Shown here in pieces: positions 24,284-31,811 of a stretch of DNA of 40,146 nt; position 1 is the first letter of the stretch; each line of letters opens with the position of its first letter. The translations under genes and the position numbers were made by a program. The notes beneath the pieces are model-generated. The model was not told the origin of the DNA. It did not search any database and worked only from the letters and a program-made list of their open reading frames with translations. The DNA comes from Treponema bryantii NK4A124 (GTDB taxonomy: Bacteria > Spirochaetota > Spirochaetia > Treponematales > Treponemataceae), in contig NZ_ATWV01000019.1 of the NCBI RefSeq assembly GCF_000421345.1, forward strand, positions 1-40,146, read 5' to 3'.

Positions 24284-24347
24284 CATTCTATCATAAGTAG
24301 AGATTTATACCATAGGAAAAAATTCTTAGTTCTATATACCACACGAT

Positions 24348-24423
24348 ACCACACGGATTCGATTTTGCTAACGCAAAATCCATATAAAATGAAATTACGT
24401 TAGTAATTTCCAATCCGTGTGGT
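24348..24423. repeat. 76-bp three-way palindromic element
   Basis: Outer arms ACCACACGGATT and AATCCGTGTGGT (12 bp, perfect) enclose two perfect 20-base hairpins, 24361-24380 (GATTTTGC, TAAC, GCAAAATC) and 24391-24410 (GAAATTAC, GTTA, GTAATTTC). The two loops are complementary. A short partial copy of the left end (ACCACACGAT) precedes it. It lies between pspC and the sugar locus. The rest of this gap holds no clear promoter. Confidence 0.85.
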
Positions 24424-24432
24424 TAAAATTAG

Positions 24433-24777
24433 TTATTTATCAGAGTTCTTAAAAAAACTGTCAAAGTCCTCATCTGAATGAAGCTTGCTGTTCTTTTCAG
24501 AATCTGACTTTTTAGAAGATGATTTTTTCTCCTCATCAGGGTCTATATTTGCACTCTTAAGGTTTTCTGTATCATCATCACTGAAATCTTCATCATTATA
24601 AGGCATAACAATGCACATAATCAGATAAACAAGAACTCCAAGACCTTTTACAAGACAAAGGATTCCTGCAATTATACGTACAATTGTCGGATCCATATTC
24701 AGGTATTCTGCAAGCCCTCCACAAACACCACCAATCATCTTATTTTTTCTTGATTTATAAAGCTTTTTCTTTTCCAT
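24433..24777 (-). CDS. PspC-domain membrane protein
   Basis: 114 residues from the ATG at 24777 with SD AGGAGATG; an upstream in-frame start lacks support. The PspC domain is complete: YKSRKNKMIGGVCGGLAEYL, DPTIVRIIAGILCL and VLVYLIMCIVMPY, giving a membrane segment near 35-65. The C-terminal 50 residues are acidic and Ser/Lys-rich. It is last in the PadR-DUF1700/4097-PspC set, which in other bacteria answers envelope stress. Confidence 0.9.
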   Translation of the reverse strand: MEKKKLYKSRKNKMIGGVCGGLAEYLNMDPTIVRIIAGILCLVKGLGVLVYLIMCIVMPYNDEDFSDDDTENLKSANIDPDEEKKSSSKKSDSEKNSKLHSDEDFDSFFKNSDK

Positions 24778-24802
24778 TTTCACATCTCCTCTCTTTTGTT
24801 TT

Positions 24803-25732
24803 CTATTTAACATCAATATTTACGGAACCCATTCCGCAATTTACTGAAAAATGATTTGCCAGCTTCTGATTGTTATAAACCTGACAAACGCCAGACTTCT
24901 TTTCTCCATTGAAACGGAAGTCACCAAGGCCAACCTTTGCATCATAAGAATAAGAATTTGCCTCCCCTTTAAGATTAAGATTCATACTTCCCATTCCACA
25001 ATCAAGATTAACCTGGCCTGTAATTGACCCCTTAAACTCCAGGTTACCCATTCCACAGCGCATATTGATTTTACCGCCAAAAACTCCGTCTAAAACAAGA
25101 TTTCCGGCTCCAACATCAATATTTCCAGAAGAACAGGTAACAGAAAGCTTTTTCGAAACAAGCTTTCCTGCTCCAACTGCAATTCTAAGCTTTTCAATAG
25201 AAGCTCCAGAAGGAATTGTAATAAGGATTCTAGGCACAATGCGGCTTCTGCGGTTATGACTCCAGAAATTGAGATTAAAGCGGTGTGCATTGCTTACAAC
25301 CAGACTTCCTTCCTTATTCAGGTAGCAGTTTAAAGATTCTTCTGGAAGACCTCGGGTTTCTACACAATATTTATCGCCTTCTATAAGAGCAACCTCAGCT
25401 GCACCAAAATCAAGAGAAAGATTTCTTACCTCTGATTTCTTGAATTCATAATAAAGGGCATCAATACTGCAGCCATCTGTTGAAGCAGAAGTTTTCTCTT
25501 CTTCTGATTCCCCTTCTCCACTGGCATTCTTAGTATCTACCAGAGCATTAGCAAACTTTTCAATGATTGTTTTTGCAAGCTCTTCAGGAGTGCCAAGCTC
25601 CCGCATTACCTTTTCGTCATCATCTGCTTCATCAAAATAATCTGAATAATACTGAATTGCTTCTGCCTGCTCATCACTTGTAAGTGACATTATGCTTGAT
25701 TTCAGTTCATTTAAATATTCTTCTCTAGTCAT
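24803..25732 (-). CDS. DUF1700 (HAAS) and DUF4097 adhesin-like protein
   Basis: 309 residues. The N-terminal helical domain (1-65; MTREEYLNELKSSIMSLT, ELGTPEELAKTIIEKF) is the DUF1700/HAAS type that commonly sits beside PadR regulators. After an acidic linker, the remainder (about 90-309) is a DUF4097 beta-solenoid with repeated GAGNL/GMGNLEF/GMGSMNL turns. No membrane helix is seen between them, unlike many homologues. It starts 2 bases after padR stops. Confidence 0.85.
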   Translation of the reverse strand: MTREEYLNELKSSIMSLTSDEQAEAIQYYSDYFDEADDDEKVMRELGTPEELAKTIIEKFANALVDTKNASGEGESEEEKTSASTDGCSIDALYYEFKKSEVRNLSLDFGAAEVALIEGDKYCVETRGLPEESLNCYLNKEGSLVVSNAHRFNLNFWSHNRRSRIVPRILITIPSGASIEKLRIAVGAGKLVSKKLSVTCSSGNIDVGAGNLVLDGVFGGKINMRCGMGNLEFKGSITGQVNLDCGMGSMNLNLKGEANSYSYDAKVGLGDFRFNGEKKSGVCQVYNNQKLANHFSVNCGMGSVNIDVK

Positions 25733-25734
25733 AT

Positions 25735-26058
25735 TTACTTATCCTCCGATTTCTTACCCATTAAGATTTCGTCTACACCATTTCTAAAAAGTACCCACTC
25801 TGAGCGGTACTTATCCAGCAGAATCATACCATTTGAAGTTATCTTATAGTATCTTCTGTTCCTACCCTGAAACTCCATATCGTAGGTTTCAAGGTAACCG
25901 TCCTTCTGGAGTCGCCTCAGCACCGGATAAAGGGTACTTTCGGAAACATCCATAATTTTACGGACATCCTGCGTAATCTTGTAGCCGTAGGTTCCTTCAA
26001 GACTGACAACAGCCAGAACCACAGCATCAAGCAAGGCAGAACCCGCTGTAAAAACCAT
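25735..26058 (-). CDS. PadR-family transcriptional regulator
   Basis: 107 residues. The winged helix is clear: VVLAVVSLEGTYGYKITQDV, STLYPVLRRLQKDGYL and RRYYKITSNG. Small PadR proteins repress their own operon and bind short palindromes near the promoter. A palindrome just downstream of the promoter at 26118-26147 fits this. SD GAGGAGG is 4 bases before the ATG. First gene of the padR-DUF4097-pspC operon. Confidence 0.92.
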   Translation of the reverse strand: MVFTAGSALLDAVVLAVVSLEGTYGYKITQDVRKIMDVSESTLYPVLRRLQKDGYLETYDMEFQGRNRRYYKITSNGMILLDKYRSEWVLFRNGVDEILMGKKSEDK

Positions 26059-26095
26059 GTTTACCTCCTCGTCTGCTCCTTCGCTTTTATAATAT

Positions 26096-26147
26096 TATCT
26101 AGATATCTATATTATATAATATATAATATTATAACAACAGAAGTCAA
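26096..26147 (-). promoter_or_regulatory. padR promoter with overlapping palindromes
   Basis: Minus strand TTGACT (26147-26142), 18 bases, TATATT (26123-26118). The start region holds two overlapping 10-base palindromes, TAGATATCTA (26100-26109) and TATCTAGATA (26096-26105), likely the PadR operator. The whole segment is nearly pure A+T. Confidence 0.55.
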
Positions 26148-26167
26148 GAAAATTGTTACTTTTTAAG

Positions 26168-26201
26168 AAAAAAAAAGGCAGACCCGATAAAGGATCTGCC
26201 T
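26168..26201 (-). terminator. Intrinsic terminator of the oad operon
   Basis: Minus strand AGGCAGATCC, loop TTTATC, GGGTCTGCCT with one mismatch, then about nine T. It follows the oadB stop by about 30 bases. Confidence 0.9.
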
Positions 26202-26232
26202 AAAATCTTTAAATTAGATATGTAGTTTTATA

Positions 26233-27684
26233 TTACATTCCATAAGTAGAGATGAATACACCAGCCGCAATAGCTGTACCGATTACACCTGCTACGTTTG
26301 GTCCCATTGCGTGCATCAAAAGGAAGTTTGTAGGATCTTCGGCCATACCAACCTTGTTTGCAACGCGGGCTGCCATTGGAACTGCTGATACACCGGCCGA
26401 ACCGATAAGAGGATTAATCTTCTCTTTAAGGAAGATGTTCATAATTTTAGCCATTATAAGCCCACCAGCGGTAGCAACTGCAAAAGCAAGAAGACCAAGA
26501 ACAATAATTCCAAGTGAGTTTGCATGCATAATCTTTTCCGGTGTCATCTGAGAACCTACACCAAGAGAAAGAAGAATAGAAACAATGTTCATCATTTCAT
26601 TTTCTACAGTCTTAGAAAGGCGCTGAACAATTCCTACTTCCTTAATGAAGTTACCGAATGCAAGCATACCGATAAGCGGAGCTGCAGGAGGCAGAAGAAG
26701 AATTGTTACGACAAGCAGAAGCAATGGGAAGAGAGTCTTTTCTGTCTTTGAAACAGGACGGAGCTGGCTCATCTTAATCTGGCGTTCTTTCTTAGAAGTC
26801 AAAAGCTTCATGATAGGTGGCTGAATCATAGGAACCAGTGCCATGTAAGAATAAGCGGCAACGGCAATTACAGCCATCATCTCTGGAGCAAGTTTACCAG
26901 AAACGTAGATGGAAGTAGGACCATCAGCACCACCGATAATGGCGATGGCACAAGCCTGCTTCATGTTATAGTCGATTCCAGGAATAAAGTTCATTGCAGC
27001 GACACCAAAAAGTGTAGCAAATACACCAAGCTGTGCTGCACCACCGAGCAAGGCTGTCTTAGGATTAGCGATAAGAGGACCAAAGTCTGTCATGGCACCA
27101 ATACCCATGAAGATAAGCATAGGGAAGAACTCGTTACCAACTCCTGCACTGTAAATGATATGGAGCATTCCGTCAGGAGCATCTCCCATACCGGCGCCAG
27201 GAATATTTACAAGAATAGTTCCGAATCCGATTGGAATCAAAAGCAGCGGCTCAAAGCCCTTGACTACTGCAAGGTAAACAATGAGGAAGCCGATTGCAAG
27301 CATGATGAGACGCTGCCAGCCCTTTACCGGGTGAGCGGCAAGGTCTGCAGCTGCCTGAGCGGCCTGTTCTTCCTTTGCAATTTCCATTGCTTCCTTAGAA
27401 GCCTTTTCCTCCGCAATTTCTTCCGGAGTAGGATTATGAATCATTTTATAGATTCCGGTATTTTTTCCAACATTCTTAAAGAATGATGAAACCGAAATAG
27501 GCTTAATGTTTTCTGAACCTTTGATGACTGTTGATGAAGCATAGCTGCTGCCGGATGCACCGGTACTTCCTGAATCAGAAGCCCCGCAGCCTGCAAAAGA
27601 AAGTGCCACAGCAATCAGACAGATTACAGTTGTAATCTTAAGGTACTTGAATTTATCATTTTTTTTGTTCAATTCTGTTTCCAT
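26233..27684 (-). CDS. oadB: Oxaloacetate decarboxylase beta subunit with lipoprotein-like N-terminus
   Basis: 483 residues. The beta chain performs decarboxylation of carboxybiotin and pumps sodium. Family features: [18 protein letters not shown] (about 143-160), the hairpin regions [24 protein letters not shown] with the conserved Asp, and [16 protein letters not shown] near the C-terminus; about ten membrane helices. Unusual is the first 120 residues: a hydrophobic segment ending LSFAGC (Cys33) like a lipobox, a Ser/Gly linker and an Ala/Glu-rich helix before the normal start. It shares one base with the oadA stop codon (TAATG). Confidence 0.93.
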   Translation of the reverse strand: METELNKKNDKFKYLKITTVICLIAVALSFAGCGASDSGSTGASGSSYASSTVIKGSENIKPISVSSFFKNVGKNTGIYKMIHNPTPEEIAEEKASKEAMEIAKEEQAAQAAADLAAHPVKGWQRLIMLAIGFLIVYLAVVKGFEPLLLIPIGFGTILVNIPGAGMGDAPDGMLHIIYSAGVGNEFFPMLIFMGIGAMTDFGPLIANPKTALLGGAAQLGVFATLFGVAAMNFIPGIDYNMKQACAIAIIGGADGPTSIYVSGKLAPEMMAVIAVAAYSYMALVPMIQPPIMKLLTSKKERQIKMSQLRPVSKTEKTLFPLLLLVVTILLLPPAAPLIGMLAFGNFIKEVGIVQRLSKTVENEMMNIVSILLSLGVGSQMTPEKIMHANSLGIIVLGLLAFAVATAGGLIMAKIMNIFLKEKINPLIGSAGVSAVPMAARVANKVGMAEDPTNFLLMHAMGPNVAGVIGTAIAAGVFISTYGM

Positions 27685-29771
27685 TACTGTACCTCGGCGA
27701 GTGTAGCGCCCTGTGCAATCTGGCTGCCAGTTGCAGCGATAAAGTGAATCTTACCGGCAGCACCAGCCTTAATTTCCAATTCCATCTTCATAGATTCGAT
27801 GATGATTACTGTTGTATCAGGAGAAACCGAAGCACCTTCGCTGACTGCATAGCGGAGAAGTGTTCCGGCAACAGGAGCTGCTACTGGCTTTCCACCGGCA
27901 GATGCTGCAGGTGCTGGAGCTGGCTGAGCAGGAGCGGCAGGCTGAGGAGCTGGAGCAACAGGGGCAGCAGCTACAGGAGCGCCACCGAGGTTAGCCAGTG
28001 TCTGGCCCTGTGCAATCTGAGTTCCTGGTTGTACAACAAAGCTGATTTTTCCGTCAGCAGGAGCCTTAACTTCAAGCTCCATCTTCATAGATTCAATAAT
28101 GATTACTGTATCACCCTTCTTAACCTGAGCACCTTCGCTAACTGCATAGCGAAGAAGAGTTCCGGCAACTGGTGAAGGAACTGGCTGACCACCAGATACT
28201 GCGGCAGCTGGAGCTGCAGCTGCTGCTGCTGGAGCGGCACCTGCAGCACCGAATGTAACATTGTAAGCCTGTCCGTTTACATTTACGCTCATGCTGTCAC
28301 CAGCAGGACCTGTTGTAACATTGTAAGCTGTACCATTAACGTTGATTGTATAAGAACCGCCCTTGTTTTCTTTAGCGGCAGCAGCAGGAGCTTCTTTCTT
28401 AGCGAATGTGCTAGCTGCATCAACTGGTCCCTTAGAGCGTTCTGCAAAGAACTTAGGAGCAACATTAGGGAACATAGCATATGTGAGAACGTCTTCATCA
28501 GAACCGTCACCACCAGCTTTCTTGGCTTCTTCAACCATCTTGTCCCACTCTGGAGGAATTTCATCAGCTGGGCGGCAAGTCATTACCTTGTCCATACCAT
28601 TCTGCTTGAGAGCTTCTTTTACCAGCTCTGGATCTGCATCAGTTGGAAGTTTACCGAACTTACCAGTAATAAGGTTACGGAAGTCCTGAGTCATTACTTT
28701 ATATGGTCCCATAAGAACGTTCATAACAGCCTGTGTACCAACAATCTGCGATGTTGGAGTTACAAGAGGAACGTAACCTGCAGCCTTATGAACCTTTGGA
28801 AGTTCAGCAAGTACAGCGTCCATCTTGTCGCCTGCATTCTGCTGTTTGAGCTGTGATTCGAGGTTAGAAAGCATTCCGCCTGGTACCTGTGAAAGAAGAA
28901 TACGAGTATCAGCACCGAGGAAGGCAGATTCAAGAGATGAGTAGTGCTTGCGAACTTCGCGGAAGTAAGCGGCAATCTCAAGAAGAAGCTTTGTATCAAG
29001 ACCAGTATCCATATCTGTGCCCTTGAGCATTTCTACTACAGTCTCTGTTGGAGAGTGAGAAGTACCCATAGACATTGAAGAAATTGCTGTATCAAGCCAG
29101 TCTGCACCAGCTTCAGCAGCCTTCAAAAGTGTTGCAACAGAAAGACCTGTTGTTGCGTGTGAGTGGATTTCTACAGGAAGATCAACCTTAGCCTTGATTT
29201 TCTGTACGAGGTCATAAGCATCATATGGCTTAAGAAGACCAGACATATCTTTAATACAGATAGAATCTGCACCAAAATCAGCATAAGTTTTAGCAAGCTC
29301 AGCATATTTTTCATTTGTGTGGAATGGAGTTACGGCATAAGAAATAGCCATCTGAACATCAACTCCAGATTTTTTAGCTGCCTTTGTAGCGCATTCCATG
29401 TTACGTGGGTCGTTACAAGCATCGAAAATACGGAAACATCCGATACCGTTCTTTGCGGCAGTTGCAACGAACTTCTCTACTACATCATCAGCATAGTGCT
29501 TGTAACCAAGAAGGTTCTGAGCACGAAGCAGCATCATGATTTTGTTATTTGGAAGAGCTGCATGAAGCTTACGAAGACGATCCCATGGATCTTCGTTCAG
29601 GAAGCGGATACAAGAGTCATAAGTTGCTCCACCCCATCCTTCGATATATTTGTAACCAACTTTATCAAGTTTGTCACAGATTGGCAGCATATCTGCTGTT
29701 GTCATACGTGTTGCGTGAAGACTCTGATGAGCATCACGAATTGCAAGTTCTGTAATTCCTACTTTAGCCAT
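27684..29771 (-). CDS. oadA: Oxaloacetate decarboxylase alpha subunit with two biotinyl domains
   Basis: 695 residues. The carboxyltransferase domain (about 1-460) moves CO2 from oxaloacetate to biotin: [24 protein letters not shown], the active-site lysine in [12 protein letters not shown] and the metal ligands in [10 protein letters not shown]. An Ala/Pro linker leads to two tandem biotin-carrier domains, each with ESMKMELE; the biotin lysines are about 563 and 662. A single biotinyl domain is usual. The Ser in ESMKM replaces the common Ala. The gene starts with a GGGA ribosome site and belongs to the oadGAB operon. Confidence 0.96.
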   Translation of the reverse strand: MAKVGITELAIRDAHQSLHATRMTTADMLPICDKLDKVGYKYIEGWGGATYDSCIRFLNEDPWDRLRKLHAALPNNKIMMLLRAQNLLGYKHYADDVVEKFVATAAKNGIGCFRIFDACNDPRNMECATKAAKKSGVDVQMAISYAVTPFHTNEKYAELAKTYADFGADSICIKDMSGLLKPYDAYDLVQKIKAKVDLPVEIHSHATTGLSVATLLKAAEAGADWLDTAISSMSMGTSHSPTETVVEMLKGTDMDTGLDTKLLLEIAAYFREVRKHYSSLESAFLGADTRILLSQVPGGMLSNLESQLKQQNAGDKMDAVLAELPKVHKAAGYVPLVTPTSQIVGTQAVMNVLMGPYKVMTQDFRNLITGKFGKLPTDADPELVKEALKQNGMDKVMTCRPADEIPPEWDKMVEEAKKAGGDGSDEDVLTYAMFPNVAPKFFAERSKGPVDAASTFAKKEAPAAAAKENKGGSYTINVNGTAYNVTTGPAGDSMSVNVNGQAYNVTFGAAGAAPAAAAAAPAAAVSGGQPVPSPVAGTLLRYAVSEGAQVKKGDTVIIIESMKMELEVKAPADGKISFVVQPGTQIAQGQTLANLGGAPVAAAPVAPAPQPAAPAQPAPAPAASAGGKPVAAPVAGTLLRYAVSEGASVSPDTTVIIIESMKMELEIKAGAAGKIHFIAATGSQIAQGATLAEVQ

Positions 29772-29806
29772 TTTTATTTCCCTTTATCTTTTATATAGTA
29801 GATTAT

Positions 29807-30061
29807 TTACGAATTTAACGCCTTATCGTGAACCGCAGCAGCGATTGCAGCAATAATAGCACCATCATTTCCGGCAGCCGAAGCAGCAGGAGCAGAAGCC
29901 ACAGGTGTTTTAGCAGGTTCTTCCTTATCAAGCTTAAGTGCATGAATTACGGCTTTCATAATTGTCATGCAGATAATCAGAATAATGATGAAACTGAATA
30001 CAACACACATACCAAGCAAAGTCAGAAGTCCGCTCTGACCAAGCATTCCAGTGATTGTCAT
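29807..30061 (-). CDS. oadG: Oxaloacetate decarboxylase gamma subunit
   Basis: 84 residues: one membrane helix (about 12-38, LLTLLGMCVVFSFIIILII), a cytoplasmic linker with Ala/Pro, and a short conserved end. The gamma chain holds the alpha and beta subunits together and often binds zinc at its C-terminus; histidine-rich zinc ligands are sparse here (HALKL, HDKAL). It is first in the operon, with SD GAGGA. Confidence 0.88.
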   Translation of the reverse strand: MTITGMLGQSGLLTLLGMCVVFSFIIILIICMTIMKAVIHALKLDKEEPAKTPVASAPAASAAGNDGAIIAAIAAAVHDKALNS

Positions 30062-30143
30062 ATATCTATCCTCAATTTTACCGGCAAAGCCGGCCTAGTT
30101 TTTCAAAAAAAATCGAAACATTCGCCCGATTTTAATACATCAG

Positions 30144-30172
30144 ATTATAATGAAAGAGGGGTAAAAGTTCAA
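30144..30172 (-). promoter_or_regulatory. Promoter of oadGAB
   Basis: Minus strand TTGAAC (30172-30167), exactly 17 bases, TATAAT (30149-30144). The leader to oadG is about 75 nt and includes a GCCGGCTTTGCCGG hairpin near 30082-30095. Confidence 0.72.
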
Positions 30173-30201
30173 TTCACAGAAAACGTTTTCTATGGTAGAA
30201 T
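30173..30201 (+). promoter_or_regulatory. Divergent promoter for the 30299 membrane gene
   Basis: TTCACA (30173-30178), 17 bases, TAGAAT (30196-30201). Its -35 box directly abuts the -35 box of the oad promoter on the other strand. Confidence 0.55.
30178..30191. promoter_or_regulatory. 14-bp perfect palindrome, candidate operator
   Basis: AGAAAACGTTTTCT, resembling LacI/GalR-family operators with a central CG. It fills the spacer of the plus-strand promoter and lies just upstream of the oad promoter, so one bound regulator could affect both. No such regulator is encoded in this window. Confidence 0.5.
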
Positions 30202-30225
30202 ATGAAAAAGTTCTACAATAATATC

Positions 30226-30283
30226 GTCATCCCGAACTTGTTTCGGGATCTACTAGTAGATGCTGAAACAAGTTCAGCATGAC
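30226..30283 (+). repeat. Inverted pair of family B palindromic elements before the 30299 gene
   Basis: GTCAT, hairpin CCCGAA/TTCGGG, ATCTA; CTAG; TAGAT, hairpin GCTGAA/TTCAGC, ATGAC. It ends at 30283 and the ribosome site AGGAGG begins at 30284. Confidence 0.9.
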
Positions 30284-30298
30284 AGGAGGGTATCATAA

Positions 30299-30985
30299 AT
30301 GACTATTGCCAGCTGGATATTACTTAGCTCTCTTGCTGTAAACCTGATTCTTCTGGTTATTTCACATATATTGAAAAAAACTCTCATGCGGAAGATTACC
30401 GAATGTCTTATGATTCCCTTATTCGGAGCTTTTACTGTTTTACTGTTAAGAAACTTCCTTCCAGATTCACTCCATCTGATAAAAGTAACTATAACTGCAC
30501 TTTCCTTAGCAACAGTCTCAACAATCTTTTTATCACTTGAAAAAATCAAACTTCTTCGTATATTTGGACGTATTCTAATACTTGTAAATATCTTTTGCTG
30601 GATTACACTATACAGAACTGTTTTCTTTATTCATAAAGTTCCGCTCTGGCTTTCAATTCTTATGTTTTGTATTTACCTTGCAGGAACCATTGCAGCAATT
30701 ATTCTTTCCGGTAAACAGGAAATCAAGTTTTATATACTTTTTGCCTTAAGTTTTGCCCTTTCGGCTTATCTGCATTTCTGCAGCCTTATCTTCCTCTGTT
30801 ATGAAACTGCAGGAAATTCAATTATGCTTTTTGCAGGCACTTCTCTTTTTGCCGGTCTGACAGCCTTTCACTTTATCAATCAGGCTAAGTTAAAATTTAA
30901 GCACGCCGGAGTAATCAGATACAGCCTAATGCTTGCTTCTCAGATACTCATAGCGTGCTCAAATCTATTGATGATTGGTGGTTGA
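30299..30985 (+). CDS. Multi-pass membrane protein of unknown function (YhhN-like candidate)
   Basis: 228 residues with seven or eight membrane helices covering nearly all of its length. Features such as KITECLMIPLFGAF, LFAGTSLFAGLTAFHF and YSLMLASQILIACSNLL are compatible with the YhhN (lysoplasmalogenase-like) family, but I am not sure of it. SD AGGAGG is 9 bases from the ATG. It is the only plus-strand gene between 1 and 37767. Its last two codons and TGA stop (GGT GGT TGA) come from the family A repeat that follows. Confidence 0.72.
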   Translation: MTIASWILLSSLAVNLILLVISHILKKTLMRKITECLMIPLFGAFTVLLLRNFLPDSLHLIKVTITALSLATVSTIFLSLEKIKLLRIFGRILILVNIFCWITLYRTVFFIHKVPLWLSILMFCIYLAGTIAAIILSGKQEIKFYILFALSFALSAYLHFCSLIFLCYETAGNSIMLFAGTSLFAGLTAFHFINQAKLKFKHAGVIRYSLMLASQILIACSNLLMIGG

Positions 30986-31014
30986 GTAGCCGCTAAGCGG
31001 CGTATCGAAACCAC
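30977..31014 (-). repeat. Family A palindromic element shared by two stop codons (copy A5)
   Basis: Read on the plus strand: GGTGGTTGAGTAG, core CCGCTAAGCGG, CGTATCGAAACCAC. It occupies the whole gap between convergent genes. It supplies the TGA of the plus-strand gene, and its last base is the G of the dapB TAG. Confidence 0.88.
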
Positions 31015-31796
31015 TAGCAATAAATATCATCCCAGCCGTAGAGGCCACCACGCTTTACTTTTCCGCTCTTAAGGGCAGCATCAAGTTTTATAAGAGACTC
31101 AACCGCGCCAACTGCAAAGCCTTCGCGGCTTCTTGCTGTGTGAGTTAATTCAATTGTATCTGCAGTTCCGTCAAAGAAAACCTTGTGAGTTCCAGGAACA
31201 TTTCCACAGCGGGTAGAACTTACATGGAGCTGATTTGCAGCCGGACGCTCGTGGAAGGCATCTGTAACAATTTCAGTTTTATTCTTATAACCCATCTGAA
31301 CACGGCGGGCAATTTCAAGGGCTGTTCCACTTGGGCTGTCTGCCTTCTGATTGTGGTGCATTTCCCAGGTTGCTACATCATAATCCTTGTATTCAGCCAT
31401 GATTTTTGCAGCTTCTTCAACAATTTTATAGAACATATTTACGCCAATAGAAAAGTTTCCGGCAGTCATTACAGTTCCACCAACGTCTTTTGCATAGGCC
31501 TCAATTTCTGCATGCTTGTCATTCCAGCCTGTAGTTCCTACAACAAGAGGAAGCCCGAGAGGCAGAAGAGCGCGAACATTTGCAATAACAGCAGTCGGGT
31601 GAGTAAATTCAATAATTCCCTCTGCCCCGCTTGATTTTACTGCGCGTACAATCGAGTCTGTATCTCCGGCAGCAACCTTTACTTTAGCATCCTCTGCCAT
31701 AACATCTATAGTAGTAACAACCTCATGACCGGCACGCTTAGCAGCCTGCTCAATCATATGTCCCATTTTTCCGTAACCAACCAATGCAATCTTCAT
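31014..31796 (-). CDS. dapB: 4-hydroxy-tetrahydrodipicolinate reductase
   Basis: 260 residues. It reduces the product of DapA with NAD(P)H in lysine and diaminopimelate synthesis. Nucleotide site VGYGKMGHMIEQAAKRAGHE at the N-terminus, VGTTGW near residue 88, the catalytic histidine and lysine region in EMHHNQKADSPSGTAL. SD AAGGAG precedes the ATG. It lies 15 bases behind the HD-GYP gene and probably shares its transcript; lysC, of the same pathway, is one gene further. Confidence 0.97.
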   Translation of the reverse strand: MKIALVGYGKMGHMIEQAAKRAGHEVVTTIDVMAEDAKVKVAAGDTDSIVRAVKSSGAEGIIEFTHPTAVIANVRALLPLGLPLVVGTTGWNDKHAEIEAYAKDVGGTVMTAGNFSIGVNMFYKIVEEAAKIMAEYKDYDVATWEMHHNQKADSPSGTALEIARRVQMGYKNKTEIVTDAFHERPAANQLHVSSTRCGNVPGTHKVFFDGTADTIELTHTARSREGFAVGAVESLIKLDAALKSGKVKRGGLYGWDDIYC

Positions 31797-31811
31797 AGCG
31801 GGTTCTCCTTT

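Noticed and set aside
24348-24423. A tRNA gene
   Set aside because: Size and cloverleaf-like folding fit, but there is no T-loop GTTCRA, no anticodon arm of correct size and no acceptor-end pattern. It has only two inner hairpins.
27700-28310. Assembly duplication of the oadA biotinyl domain
   Set aside because: The two copies differ at many positions, including linkers and C-terminal parts, as expected for an old duplication.
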